The notes: a model not told the origin generated them from the sequence alone. A DNA stretch of 50,131 nucleotides from CBIHON01 sp966211965 (GCA_966211965.1 CBIHON010000037.1:1-50131), one strand, 5' to 3'. Shown: positions 1-8,210, numbered from the stretch's first letter. Program-made: numbers and translations.

Positions 1-116
1 TCCTTGTCTCGGCCCGATTTCGTCACTTTTACTTTTGCTACGAATTTACGGAACAAGACACTAGCACGAGCCATGCCGGTGCCGATGGAAAAAGGAACGT
101 ATCAGGCAGGTGAGAA

Positions 117-509
117 ATGACGGACCGGTCGTCCATCTCCGACGAAGTAAAGCGCTTTATCCTGCTCAGCATTCCTTCGGTCCCGTACCTGGAAGCAATG
201 CTCCTGCTGCGTAGCGATCCCTTGCACGGATGGGATCCCAAGCAGTTGGCGCTGCGTCTTTATATCAATGAAAAGACTGCTGCCGAGTTACTTGCACAGT
301 TGCATGCAGCCGGCGTGCTGATGATCGTCAATCAGGAATTGGCGATCTATCGCTATCACCCCAAATCCGACAGTCTCAAAAAAATAATTGATCTTCTCGC
401 GGAAACTTATTCGCAGCATCTGGTCGATGTGACAAACATCATCCATTCCAAGACCAACAAGAGGGCGCATCAGTTTGCCGACGCCTTTATTTGGCGAAAG
501 GATTCGTAA
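117..509 (+). CDS. Winged-helix-like putative regulator, first gene of a DUF5985 operon
   Basis: This 130-residue soluble protein has no signal peptide. Residues 20-75 read as a helical DNA-binding-like fold: a helix around LEAMLLLRSDP, then a 'DPKQLALRLYINEKTAAELLAQLHAAGVL' type pattern typical of winged helices that pair a recognition helix with a short wing (residues 75-85). The C-terminal third is helical and may dimerise. The ATG at 117 follows an AGGTGAG ribosome site. The stop overlaps the next start (TAATG), so it is translationally coupled to two DUF5985 membrane proteins and a lipoprotein. The domain call is by pattern only; the regulated target is unknown. An upstream gene is not visible in the first 116 bases. 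Confidence 0.75.
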   Translation: MTDRSSISDEVKRFILLSIPSVPYLEAMLLLRSDPLHGWDPKQLALRLYINEKTAAELLAQLHAAGVLMIVNQELAIYRYHPKSDSLKKIIDLLAETYSQHLVDVTNIIHSKTNKRAHQFADAFIWRKDS

Positions 510-766
510 TGGCAGCTGCCATCTATATGCTTTGTGCATTCACCGCTTTTGCATGTTCCTACTTGCTGCTGCGCAGCTACGGCAAGAATCGGCATCGCCT
601 TTTACTTTGGAGCGGTCTGTGCTTCGCGGGAATGTTCCTGAACAACGTGCTGCTGTTGGTTGACCGCCTGGTTTTCATTGAAACGGATTTATCGACATGG
701 CGCCTGGCCTCCGCACTAGCCGCGCTTCTACTGCTGCTATACGGGCTAATTTGGGAGGACGAATGA
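509..766 (+). CDS. DUF5985 family small membrane protein
   Basis: The 85-residue product begins at the ATG within TAATG, directly coupled to the upstream winged-helix gene; an in-frame TTG at 491 lies inside that gene and is less likely. Three hydrophobic segments are visible (about residues 3-20, 33-50 and 63-80), separated by short basic loops (RSYGKNRHR). The pattern 'LLLWSGLCFAGMFLNN' and the 'DLSTWR' turn are characteristic of DUF5985 proteins, which are often found in pairs in Burkholderiales. Biochemical function is unknown. The stop overlaps the start of a second DUF5985 gene (ATGA), so the two probably form a hetero-oligomeric inner-membrane unit (inference). Confidence 0.85.
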   Translation: MAAAIYMLCAFTAFACSYLLLRSYGKNRHRLLLWSGLCFAGMFLNNVLLLVDRLVFIETDLSTWRLASALAALLLLLYGLIWEDE

Positions 767-1038
767 TCACGTTAAATGCAATACTTGCCGGCGCCATTGC
801 CATGGCCTCCTTGATCGCCAGCCTGTTTTTTCTTCGCTTTTGGAGAAGCACGAAGGACCGTTTCTTTCTTTTTTTTGCATTGTCGTTTCTGCTTGAGGCC
901 GTGGGCCGGACACTGCTCGGATTGAACTGGCCGCATAGTGAAGATGCGCCAGGTTACTATCTGATCAGGCTGCTTGCCTATGCGTTGATCCTATTTGCCA
1001 TTCTCGACAAGAACCGCCGCAAAACGAGGTCACAATGA
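763..1038 (+). CDS. Second DUF5985 family small membrane protein
   Basis: A 91-residue protein with three predicted membrane segments (about residues 5-23, 35-52 and 68-84) and the 'FFLRFWRSTKDRFFLFFALSF' type pattern of the second DUF5985 subtype. The C-terminus is basic (DKNRRKTRSQ) and should be cytoplasmic. The start overlaps the preceding stop as ATGA at 763 and the stop overlaps the next start as ATGA at 1035, so all four genes appear to be translated in series. Function is not established; the pairing with its neighbour and a lipoprotein suggests an envelope-associated complex. Confidence 0.85.
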   Translation: MITLNAILAGAIAMASLIASLFFLRFWRSTKDRFFLFFALSFLLEAVGRTLLGLNWPHSEDAPGYYLIRLLAYALILFAILDKNRRKTRSQ

Positions 1039-2258
1039 GTATACCGACGATACGTTTTCCAATGTTCATCGGATTTACGGCACGCTGCCTTGCAGCGACG
1101 CTTTCGACCGTGCTGACGGCATGCGCAACGCAGACGCCGACGCAAGCGCAGGCTGCACATGTGTCTACGCCTCCAGGCCCAGCGGGCCTGCCCGTCGAAC
1201 TGCGAAAGCCTGCACCCATTCGAACGGCAATCGCGCCGGCTCGGGCGGAAGTGCCCGTTACGACCACAAGTTCCGTGACAACCCCGATCATTTCAACAGC
1301 GATTGAGCCAAGCCCCATTCCCGATCCATCTGCCGTAGCGGAAGACAAGATGGCGACGCTGCAGCTCTGGGTAGATCAGCAAGATCGCCTATACCGCGTG
1401 GCGGCGCCCTTGTTGATCAACAATACCGAACTATGTCCACGGCACTCACGCAATTTGCTTGGCCTGACTGCCAAAACGAAGTATTCATATTCAGAGAATT
1501 TTGCCGCCGCGGCGCAAGCGGTATTGGGATTGGACGAACACCTACGCGTCATGAGCATCCTGCCGGGCAGCGGCGCTGCATTGGCGGGAATACAGAAAAA
1601 GGACATTTTGGCAACGGCGGGGATCGAGCCCATCCCGTCGGGACCGGAGGCCGAACGCACTGCTGCATCCCTCATCGGTGCTGAAATGCAAGGCCGCGCG
1701 AGCCTGGACTTGTCCGTGGAACGCAACGACGCGCGCATCGCGCTCCAAGTCCCATTGACGCCGGCCTGCGCCATGACCATTGACCTGGGCAACACCGAGA
1801 ATGTGAGCAGTTATGCCGACGGCAATCGCGTCATGATCACCCGCGGCATGCTTGAGTTTGTGCAGTCTGACGAAGAACTGGCCTACGTATTGGCAAAAGA
1901 GATTGCCCACAACATTCTGACACCATCGACAAGAATGGACATGGCATCCATCATAGATGGCCTGCATACTTTAAGTGCACCATCGTCTTCGGCCAAACTT
2001 GATGCCGGACTTGCCCCCTTCACTCCCGTCCTCGATGCAACTGCCGACAAGCTCGCGCTCTATCTGCTTGCCCGCGCAGGCTATGGCCTCGACAATGTGC
2101 AGGCTTTCTGGAAACGACTAGCCGATGCATATCCTGCCACAATCGCGCGCAGCTATACGGCGCTGCATCCATCGACCGACTACCGTCTCTCGGTAATTGG
2201 CCAAATTGCACAGACCATCGCCCTGAAACGGAAAAACAATCTGCCTCTGGTTCCCTAG
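1035..2258 (+). CDS. M48-like lipoprotein with PDZ region and degenerate zinc motif
   Basis: A 407-residue protein with an N-terminal lipoprotein signal peptide and lipobox L-T-A-C (Cys30), then a Pro/Thr/Ala-rich linker to about residue 95. Residues about 165-240 look like a PDZ domain (ILPGSGAALAGIQKKDILATAG). Residues about 250-390 follow the M48 metallopeptidase pattern: 'SDEELAYVLAKEIAHNIL' and later 'ATADKLALYLLARAGYGLDNVQAFWKRL'. The zinc motif HExxH reads K288-E-I-A-H292, and the third-ligand position carries Asp334 in place of Glu. Loss of the first His predicts a weak or inactive enzyme. It is coupled to the DUF5985 pair by ATGA. It may act as an outer-membrane chaperone-like pseudoprotease (inference). 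Confidence 0.75.
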   Translation: MSIPTIRFPMFIGFTARCLAATLSTVLTACATQTPTQAQAAHVSTPPGPAGLPVELRKPAPIRTAIAPARAEVPVTTTSSVTTPIISTAIEPSPIPDPSAVAEDKMATLQLWVDQQDRLYRVAAPLLINNTELCPRHSRNLLGLTAKTKYSYSENFAAAAQAVLGLDEHLRVMSILPGSGAALAGIQKKDILATAGIEPIPSGPEAERTAASLIGAEMQGRASLDLSVERNDARIALQVPLTPACAMTIDLGNTENVSSYADGNRVMITRGMLEFVQSDEELAYVLAKEIAHNILTPSTRMDMASIIDGLHTLSAPSSSAKLDAGLAPFTPVLDATADKLALYLLARAGYGLDNVQAFWKRLADAYPATIARSYTALHPSTDYRLSVIGQIAQTIALKRKNNLPLVP

Positions 2259-2686
2259 GACGGTTTGGCGATGCGTGCAAGGGAGATCAGGTCGCGGCGA
2301 GAAGCGCGGCCGTACGAAGGGCGAGGCAGGGAAGGCGGGTGGCATGCCTCCACCCGCCAAGCAGCAGAGGCCTGCAGGCCTATATGTCCGCCCTGCAGGG
2401 ACGGTAAGCACTACAGGCCCGAGCTAGCCCCCTTTCATGCATCGACGAACCGCTCCAACTCGACTTTATCCATACTTGCCTATTCATCAGGTAAGTCCTC
2501 CCTCACCTCATCTTCGTAGGACAGTGCCGGTAATACATTGCTGTCCGCGGTAACAGCGTTTGTCTGTCTGGTTTCGCCCGGCGGTTTGCCCTATGCTCGG
2601 CTGGCACACTTGGCAAATGCGCACGGACTTTCAGAATTTGCCGGAGGAAAGCCACTGGTTTGAACCGAACTTTCTGGAGAAACACC
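2259..2686. other. Gene-free stretch with a GC-rich hairpin
   Basis: No credible coding region is seen in these 428 bases. A strong hairpin lies at 2334-2358 (9-bp stem GGCGGGTGG/CCACCCGCC, loop of 7). It has no T-tract, so it is a stem-loop that could protect the upstream mRNA end rather than a classical terminator. A palindromic CCTGCAGG occurs just after it. The promoter of the next gene presumably lies near 2600-2670 but I see no convincing -35/-10 pair. Confidence 0.5.
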
Positions 2687-3013
2687 ATGAATGCTGCTGA
2701 CAAGATCCTGCCGACCATTCACGAAGACGCATTTCTGAAATTGCTGAGTAGCGGAGGCCAGGTACAAATCCGCATTCAGCCATTCGGTCGCTATTATGTC
2801 CCCTTCGTTTACTGCGCTTTGTCCGATACCAGCGAAAAAGTGCCCTATGGCGTCATCTTGCAGCAATGCGGGATGCTGGCCGCGGCGACACCGCGCGAAC
2901 TGTTGAGCGTCTTGTTTGACATTGCCGGACATGACGCTGCCATGTCTATCGAGCAAATAGAATCATTGGAAGAAAAGTACGACCTGTACTCATCCAGCCC
3001 CGCGACGCATTGA
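2687..3013 (+). CDS. Conserved-looking small protein of unknown function
   Basis: A 108-residue soluble protein starting at an ATG preceded by CTGGAGA at a good distance; an in-frame TTG at 2660 is less likely. It is rich in aromatic and acidic residues, has a mixed alpha/beta pattern (VQIRIQPFGRYYVPFVYCAL, a likely beta hairpin), and contains no membrane segment or recognisable catalytic motif. Reading-frame composition and the clean ribosome site support a real gene. I do not recognise the family. It stands alone, 199 bases before the HTH-like gene. Confidence 0.6.
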   Translation: MNAADKILPTIHEDAFLKLLSSGGQVQIRIQPFGRYYVPFVYCALSDTSEKVPYGVILQQCGMLAAATPRELLSVLFDIAGHDAAMSIEQIESLEEKYDLYSSSPATH

Positions 3014-3212
3014 CGGTTATGCATGGCGCAATAACGGTATTTGTGCGGCCGCCGCGGCTTGAGCATAGGCTGTAGTCAATTTCACCTGTCAAAATTGGCA
3101 GGTTCACAACTTATTTTTATGCCGCTACTCTTTTGCGTGCTTTGTCTGATTGACCGGCCAAGGGTTCACGGGCTCGGATCGATCGACTCAATTCAGAAGA
3201 GAGGGGACCAGA

Positions 3213-3521
3213 ATGAGTGTAGACGTAAACAATCTTTTGCTGACGCCAAGTTATGACCCGAATAATCTCATCGATTCACTCATTGAGAAGCTCGGCCTTA
3301 AGAACGATGCAGCCTTGTCGCGTTTGCTGGATGTCGCGCCGCCGGTCATCAGCAAGATTCGCCATCGCAGGTTGCCCGTCGGCGCGTCCATCCTGATCCG
3401 GATGCACGAAGTCAGTAATTTGAGCGTCAAGGATCTGCGGATCTTAATGGGCGACCGACGCAGACAATCCCGTTATGTTTCCGTTCAGTTCAAGCCGGAA
3501 TATTCGGAAAGCATCTACTAA
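3213..3521 (+). CDS. Small HTH (XRE-like) protein, copy 1
   Basis: A 102-residue protein whose core (about residues 14-90) matches the gene at 23,172 almost residue for residue: DPNNLxDSLIEKLGLKNDA, APPVISKIRH, RLPVGAS, LIRMHEVS, KDLRILMGDRR. The pattern 'LKNDAALSRLLDVAPPVISKIRH' fits an XRE/Cro-type helix-turn-helix (helices 2 and 3) followed by two short helices, so DNA binding is plausible. The ATG at 3213 follows GAGGGG. Copy-specific N- and C-termini suggest the paralogues have diverged in partners or promoters. It is monocistronic with a gene-poor region downstream. The target is unknown. Confidence 0.75.
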   Translation: MSVDVNNLLLTPSYDPNNLIDSLIEKLGLKNDAALSRLLDVAPPVISKIRHRRLPVGASILIRMHEVSNLSVKDLRILMGDRRRQSRYVSVQFKPEYSESIY

Positions 3522-4356
3522 TCTGGATGGATGCAGAAGAAACTGCAGCTGCCGCCACCCAAACCGCATCCGCCGAAGTAACCGCCGTTGGAGCCTTGCG
3601 CTAACGGCAGATGTCGCTTCAAGCAGCGGCGCAGATGTTTTACGGAATTTTACGGAACATACGGTGCAATACGCGTGCAGCTATTGACGCCCTACAGAGT
3701 GCGGGTTACGCCCTTGTTAGAACCGGGTCATTGACCTGCCATTCCTTTCCAAAGCGTGCTTGGCCCTCGGGCTGACTCTGGAAATATACTTCTGAATTAA
3801 CCCCACACCCGTCGTATCAGCCTTCCCAGATAGGGTTATCAGGTCGGCTTGTGCATCGTCCTTTTCGAGGTTTGTTCAGCGCTTACTTGCGTAAGGGCCA
3901 CACAAGAATTCGTTCATGCCTTCGATTTCCTGACATCAAAGCCCTCTCCCGGTTTACCCTGCGCCGACGATATCAACTTTGCCCTACACCAGCGCGCCCC
4001 GTACCACCAGTGTGTGCGGCAACAAGGGGCAGGCCCAGCACCAGCAAACTCCATATGTAATGCTATAGGGAGCCGCACCGTTTTATGCACCAAATGAGGA
4101 GGAATTACCCCAAAACGAATCTATATGACGATTCAACGTACTGCTTGATTATCGAACCAAATAATGGCGCTCACATGAATTCCGGAGAGATATCCCATGT
4201 TTTAGGGATTGACATGATTTACATCAATAACGTAACTTGCTTGAAAGAACTTTTTTCCCTCTCTCACTTGAGAGCACCATGACCGCCCGTTAGGCGTCTT
4301 TAGCTACGAATCGTCTCATTCATTCAGGCCAGCGAAGAGAAAAGAAGGAGCACAAC

Positions 4357-4449
4357 ATGAAGTTCACCTATTTCAACGCTGGCTTGTATCCTGCAACGGG
4401 ATATTTCAGCAACCCGACTTCCACTTGCTCTTCCTTGAAATCAACTTGA
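4357..4449 (+). CDS. Possible 30-codon small ORF
   Basis: An ATG stands seven bases downstream of a strong AGAAGGAG ribosome site and opens a 30-codon frame (MKFTYFNAGLYPATGYF..., ends in LKST). It is rich in Ser/Thr and aromatics, with no membrane segment. It could be a genuine small protein, a leader peptide, or the N-terminal stump of a deleted gene. I recognise no family. The strong ribosome site is the only direct evidence. Confidence 0.3.
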   Translation: MKFTYFNAGLYPATGYFSNPTSTCSSLKST

Positions 4450-4577
4450 TTGAGCACTGGCGCCTTCTCGGCCAGTGAGTTGCTGGAATCAGGTACAACC
4501 CTCAAGAACGTATAACTGGACATGCATCACAGAATCTGTTGTGACGCTCTTGGTGTGCGTATGCACCATATTGGACA

Positions 4578-4606
4578 CAAAGTTGGGGACAGTTCAACGG
4601 AGATAA
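4578..4606 (+). promoter_or_regulatory. Possible sigma-28-like flagellar/chemotaxis promoter
   Basis: CAAAGTT (near TAAAGTTT) and GGAGATAA (near GCCGATAA) lie 37 bases upstream of the cheW remnant start, in the order expected for a sigma-28 (FliA) promoter. The spacer is about two bases longer than ideal and two consensus bases of the -10 are lost, so this is a weak candidate. Confidence 0.25.
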
Positions 4607-4642
4607 TTTTCCACCGCAGGTCGATTAATGAAAGGAGTTCCT

Positions 4643-5082
4643 ATGTCCACCGCTTCCCACGAGAGTGGGACAATCAGCACTCTTCCGCCTTCGCTCGAAT
4701 TTCTCGCCTTTACTCTCGGCGACGAGGAATACGGCATCGATATACAAAGAGTACAGGGACTCCGTGGCTACGATGCGGTGACGCACATCGCCAATGCACC
4801 CGACTTCACCAAGGGCGTGGTCAACCAGCGGAGCGTCATCGCACCGATCATCGACATGCGCATCAAGTTCGATTTCGGCATGCGGTCCTATGGCCAGTTC
4901 ACCGTTGTCATCTTCCTCAACATTGCGGGACGAATAATGGGTCTGGTGGTCGACAGCGTGTCCGATGTCATCACGCTGACCGCCGATGCGACCAAGCCGG
5001 ACCAGAAATGGGATCAGCGCTCGATATCGACAAGCTCATGTCCAGTGCGAACATCGGCCTGATGGATAAACAAGCCGCGTAA
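4643..5082 (+). pseudogene. cheW: cheW, chemotaxis coupling protein, frameshifted and internally deleted
   Basis: CheW links chemoreceptors to the kinase CheA. Starting at the ATG at 4643 (AAAGGAG site upstream), residues about 19-115 match CheW well: EFLAFTLGDEEYGIDI, VTHIANAPDFTKGVVNQRSVIAPIIDMR, VVDSVSDVITL. After 'KPDQ' (about 5003) the frame breaks. The expected continuation MGSALD... appears in the +1 frame and would be restored by one extra G. That frame then jumps directly from SALD to DIDKLMSS, missing the usual stretch of about 25-30 residues (the IxGLG...MLIL strand). The original frame ends at 5062 and the shifted one at 5082. The protein is therefore probably non-functional. The intact MCP follows 36 bases later. 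Confidence 0.8.
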
Positions 5083-5118
5083 AGCCGGCCCTGGTAAAAA
5101 AACAATAAGGAGAAAGAA

Positions 5119-6843
5119 ATGCAATCGTTCTACAACTTGAAAATTTCCACCAAACTGCTGATATCGTTCGCTGCCGTCCTCACGCTGACTGTCGTGCTTG
5201 GCGTGTTCTCTATCCTCCAACTCGCGAAAGTCAACCAGACGTCGGTGGACCTTGCAACCAACTGGATGCCGAGCGTGCGCGCCGTGCTGGAAATCAAGGC
5301 CAATATCATGCGCTACCGCGCGCAGGAAGCTCAGCATATTTTGTCTGTCAATGAAGATGACATGGCGAAGTATGAAAAAAGAATGGCCGACCTCATGGCG
5401 GAACTCAAGAAGAATATCAGTGAATATGAGACGCTGCTTTCCGAGCCGGAGGAAAAGGCTACATACGCGGAATTCACCAAGCTGTGGGACCAATACATGG
5501 TCGAACACGACAAAATCATCAAACTGTCGCACGGAAACAAAAATGAGGAAGCAAGGGATACCATGCGCGGCGAGTCCTCGCGCATTAGTACGGAACTGGC
5601 TAATCGCATCGAAAAGCTCGCACAGATCAACATCGGCGGGGGCATCAAATCCGGCCAGCTCGGCAGGGAAACTTATGACGCGGCCCGTGCATGGATTTTC
5701 GCCACGCTATGCGGCAGCCTTGTATTGGGCGTACTGCCGGCGCTGTGGATTGCGCGCATCATTTCGCGCCCCCTAAACGAAGCGCTGCAAGTCGCGCAAA
5801 CTGTCGCCGCCGGCGACCTGACCAGCCAGATCGAAGCCAAGTCACGCGACGAAACCGGCCAGTTGCTGCGGGCGCTCAAGGAAATGAACACGAGCCTGCA
5901 AAACATCGTCGGGGAAGTCCGCGCCGGCACCGATACCATCGCCATCGCCTCGACCCAGATCGCCACCGGCAATCTGGACCTGTCGTCGCGCACCGAACAG
6001 CAAGCCAGCTCGCTGGAAGAGACTGCCTCCTCGATGGAGGAGCTGACTTCCACCGTCAAGCAGAATGCCGACAATGCGCGCCAAGCCAACCAGTTGGCAG
6101 AGTCCGCTTCGGAGGTTGCCGTCAGGGGCGGCGAAGTCGTGTCGCAAGTGGTCGATACGATGGGTTCAATCAACGAATCGGCCAAGAAGATCGTCGACAT
6201 CATCGGCGTGATCGACGGTATCGCTTTCCAGACCAATATCCTCGCGCTGAACGCGGCGGTGGAAGCCGCCCGCGCCGGCGAACAGGGGCGCGGCTTTGCC
6301 GTGGTCGCATCCGAAGTGCGCAACCTGGCGCAGCGTTCCGCCAGTGCAGCCAAGGAGATTAAGTCGCTGATCGGTGATTCCGTCGAGAAGGTGGAAGCCG
6401 GCGGCAAGCTGGTCAACCAGGCCGGCGCCACCATGGATGAAATCGTCGCCAGCGTCAAACGGGTGACCGCCATCATGGGCGAAATCACGGACGCCAGCCG
6501 GGAACAGGAAGCCGGCATCGAGCAGATCAATCAGGCAATCAGCGAAATGGATACTGTTACCCAGCAGAATGCCTCGCTGGTCGAGGAAGCCGCCGCTGCC
6601 GCACAATCGATGCAAGAGCAAGCGAGCAAGCTGACGCAGGTCGTCAGCGTGTTCAAGCTCGGCGGCGCGCATGCTGCTGCCGCTTCCGCTGCGCTGCCGC
6701 AACGCGTGAAACCGAATATGCCCAAGGTGGTACCGTTCGTAAAGCAGCCGAGGGTAGACAGAATAGCCGCAGCCAACGCCCCCCGGCTGAAGAAAGTCGG
6801 GAATGCGCGTGCGAACGCCGACGGGGATTGGGAACAGTTCTAA
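5119..6843 (+). CDS. Methyl-accepting chemotaxis protein
   Basis: A 574-residue chemoreceptor. It has an N-terminal membrane segment (about residues 11-32), a four-helix-bundle type periplasmic sensor (about 33-188, without Cache-domain signatures), a second membrane segment (about 190-212), a HAMP domain (about 213-265) and a long signalling coiled coil. The hairpin tip sequence 'IIGVIDGIAFQTNILALNAAVEAARAGEQGRGF' type motif is intact. The C-terminus ends DWEQF (570-574), the xWxxF pentapeptide that binds CheR/CheB. The start has an AAGGAG site. The ligand is unknown. It follows a broken cheW, so coupling must depend on a CheW encoded elsewhere. Confidence 0.95.
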   Translation: MQSFYNLKISTKLLISFAAVLTLTVVLGVFSILQLAKVNQTSVDLATNWMPSVRAVLEIKANIMRYRAQEAQHILSVNEDDMAKYEKRMADLMAELKKNISEYETLLSEPEEKATYAEFTKLWDQYMVEHDKIIKLSHGNKNEEARDTMRGESSRISTELANRIEKLAQINIGGGIKSGQLGRETYDAARAWIFATLCGSLVLGVLPALWIARIISRPLNEALQVAQTVAAGDLTSQIEAKSRDETGQLLRALKEMNTSLQNIVGEVRAGTDTIAIASTQIATGNLDLSSRTEQQASSLEETASSMEELTSTVKQNADNARQANQLAESASEVAVRGGEVVSQVVDTMGSINESAKKIVDIIGVIDGIAFQTNILALNAAVEAARAGEQGRGFAVVASEVRNLAQRSASAAKEIKSLIGDSVEKVEAGGKLVNQAGATMDEIVASVKRVTAIMGEITDASREQEAGIEQINQAISEMDTVTQQNASLVEEAAAAAQSMQEQASKLTQVVSVFKLGGAHAAAASAALPQRVKPNMPKVVPFVKQPRVDRIAAANAPRLKKVGNARANADGDWEQF

Positions 6844-6885
6844 AGCCTGTCATAAACCTCGGAAGGGTGTCGAGAAGCTATCATA

Positions 6886-6919
6886 GGTGATCAAGGCGAT
6901 TGCAGGCGCCTTGATCACC
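6886..6919 (+). terminator. Hairpin downstream of the chemoreceptor gene
   Basis: A stem of at least 13 bp (GGTGATCAAGGCG pairing with CGCCTTGATCACC) with a short loop lies 43 bases after the MCP stop. It lacks a T-tract, so it is either a factor-dependent terminator or a protective 3' stem-loop. Confidence 0.45.
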
Positions 6920-7203
6920 AGTCTCGCTCCACGTGGTCCTTCCGATAACGGCTGCGGCCTTCAGTTCAACGATCAAGGGTCATTGAGTGCGACCTGGGTT
7001 GCCTGGTTGGCGGTAGCAAGCGCCTGACCGTCTGCATGAGCGAAGGACATTTCACCTGGCAAAGACTGCTGCCCAACCAGAGCATGCTCAACGCGGTGAC
7101 CACGCGCCGCGCGAACTACTCAACCAGAACTGCGCCCACTCACTGCCTTCGTATTCCTGAAGGACCACAAGTCCGACCTACGCGCTCTACGTGCTCTCAA
7201 TCA
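6920..7203. other. No recognisable gene
   Basis: The stretch between the MCP hairpin and the IS66-like left end is GC-rich and has a 60-codon open frame (7036-7218). That frame has no ribosome site, no family resemblance and runs into the IS end, so I treat it as non-coding, possibly older mobile-element debris. Confidence 0.4.
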
Positions 7204-7285
7204 GTAAGCGTCTGCTGAACACCGTCTGGACGTAGCAGGCCGATCACGCCGGAGCGGCTCCCGCCACAATTTGACGGGAACCATC

Positions 7286-7477
7286 ATGGACACAACAGTA
7301 CAACCCGGCAGCCGCAAGGGCCGACCGAACTATCCAATCGACTTCAAGCTCCACTTGGCGCGCACACGGCATCAACGCCAACATGCGGCTCAAGTGGCGA
7401 CGGCACTACCGCGCCGGCGTCGTCCGCTTCGCATGCCGCCCCGCCTCTGGCTTGTAAGCATCTTCTTCCCTGCGTAA
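7286..7477 (+). pseudogene. IS66 tnpA-like ORF, deleted and frameshifted
   Basis: The start 'MDTTVQPGSRKGRPNYPIDF' type sequence matches the N-terminus of IS66 ORF1 (TnpA). After KLHLA the frame changes. The continuing IS66 sequence (HGINANMRLKWRRHYRAG) is readable in another frame from about 7368 to 7425, showing a small internal deletion plus frameshift. The remaining frame to 7477 is nonsense. Confidence 0.8.
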
Positions 7478-7486
7478 ACTCCCGGC

Positions 7487-8020
7487 ATGCCCGCGCATGC
7501 CGACCTCCCCGACGATATCGCTACCCTCAAGACCATGATCGCCGAGCGCGATGCACATTGGCGGCCAAGGATGCCTTCGTCGTCACCCTGCGCGAACAAC
7601 TCTCTACCCGCACCGCCGAGATCGAGCATCTCAAGCTGATGATCGTCAAGCTGCGGCGCATGCAGTTCGGCCGCAAGTCCGAGAAGCTGGACCGGCAAAT
7701 CGATCAGCTCGAACTGCGCCTGGAAGACCTGCAGGCCGACGAAGGGCAGACCGCCAGCTGTGCACAACGCCAGGGACGGTCGTTCCGTGCTCCTGCCCAG
7801 AAGAAGCCGCTGCTAGCGCACCTGCCGCACGAGGAACAGAGGCGTGCCCCTGCCGAAGAAGCTTGCCCCTCGTGCGACGGCGCACTCAAGCACCTGGACG
7901 GGGATGTGTCCGAGCAACTGGACTACGTCCCGGCACGCTTCAAGGTGATCCGCCATGTGCGCCCCAAGCTGGCGTGTTCGTGCTGCGACTGCATCGTGCA
8001 GGCGGCAGCGCCGACGACAA
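7487..8020 (+). pseudogene. IS66 transposase (TnpC) N-terminal fragment, frameshifted
   Basis: From ATG 7487 the frame reads MPAHADLPDDIATLKTMIAERDAH, the N-terminus of the IS66 TnpC transposase. One missing base near 7556 then shifts to the frame carrying AAKDAFVVTLREQL, the leucine-rich coiled coil, the 'MQFGRKSEKLD' motif and the zinc-ribbon cysteines (CPSCDG ... CSCCDC). The catalytic DDE region is absent because the sequence stops near 8010. It is therefore a dead remnant of roughly one third of the normal protein. Confidence 0.85.
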
Positions 8021-8038
8021 TAATAATGTCTCTCTTGA

Positions 8039-8067
8039 CTTGAAAATCCCGCCAAGCCACCCTATAC
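8039..8067 (+). promoter_or_regulatory. Sigma-32-like heat-shock promoter of groESL
   Basis: CTTGAAA at 8039-8045 and CCCTATAC at 8060-8067, separated by 14 bases, match the sigma-32 consensus (CTTGAAA, N11-15, CCCCATNT). It overlaps the left edge of the CIRCE operator. An upstream TTGACT (8035) is too far from TATACT for a normal sigma-70 promoter. Confidence 0.7.
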
Positions 8068-8094
8068 TTAGCACTCGCTAGATGAGAGTGCTAA
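8068..8094 (+). promoter_or_regulatory. CIRCE operator (HrcA binding site)
   Basis: A perfect CIRCE inverted repeat: TTAGCACTC, nine-base spacer, GAGTGCTAA. HrcA represses groESL through this element at normal temperature. With the overlapping sigma-32-like promoter it indicates dual heat-shock control. The 5' untranslated leader to groES is about 115 to 140 bases. Confidence 0.97.
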
Positions 8095-8210
8095 CAACTT
8101 TCTTCAGCTTTTTCACTTTTCTGGTGCACATATTTTGCACGACAAAAGCGCGTTTTGCGGCAGTCTTGCAGCAAATACAACCATAACTTATTGAACTTAA
8201 AGGAGTTTGT

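Larger units (their letters stand above)
3522..4642. other. Gene-poor 1.1-kb stretch before cheW
   Basis: Six-frame reading shows only short open frames without family resemblance. The best candidate, at 4357, has a strong ribosome site and encodes 30 residues (listed separately). A frame at 4085-4282 is AT-rich and has no identifiable match. A short hairpin CACTGGC/GCCAGTG-like lies near 4455-4475. The stretch may hold decayed genes, as the adjacent cheW is itself damaged (inference). Confidence 0.4.
7204..8020 (+). mobile_element. IS66-family insertion sequence remnant
   Basis: The left end begins GTAAGCG, the usual IS66-family terminus, at 7204. It is followed by pieces of the first and third IS66 genes in the right order, while the middle gene (tnpB) is wholly missing. 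The right end is gone: transposase homology stops near 'CIVQAAAP' (about 8010), immediately before the groES promoter. No right terminal repeat or target duplication is seen. The element cannot move by itself. Confidence 0.85.

Noticed and set aside
7036..7218. 60-codon plus-strand ORF before the IS66 remnant
   Set aside because: No ribosome site or similarity, and it runs into the IS terminus.
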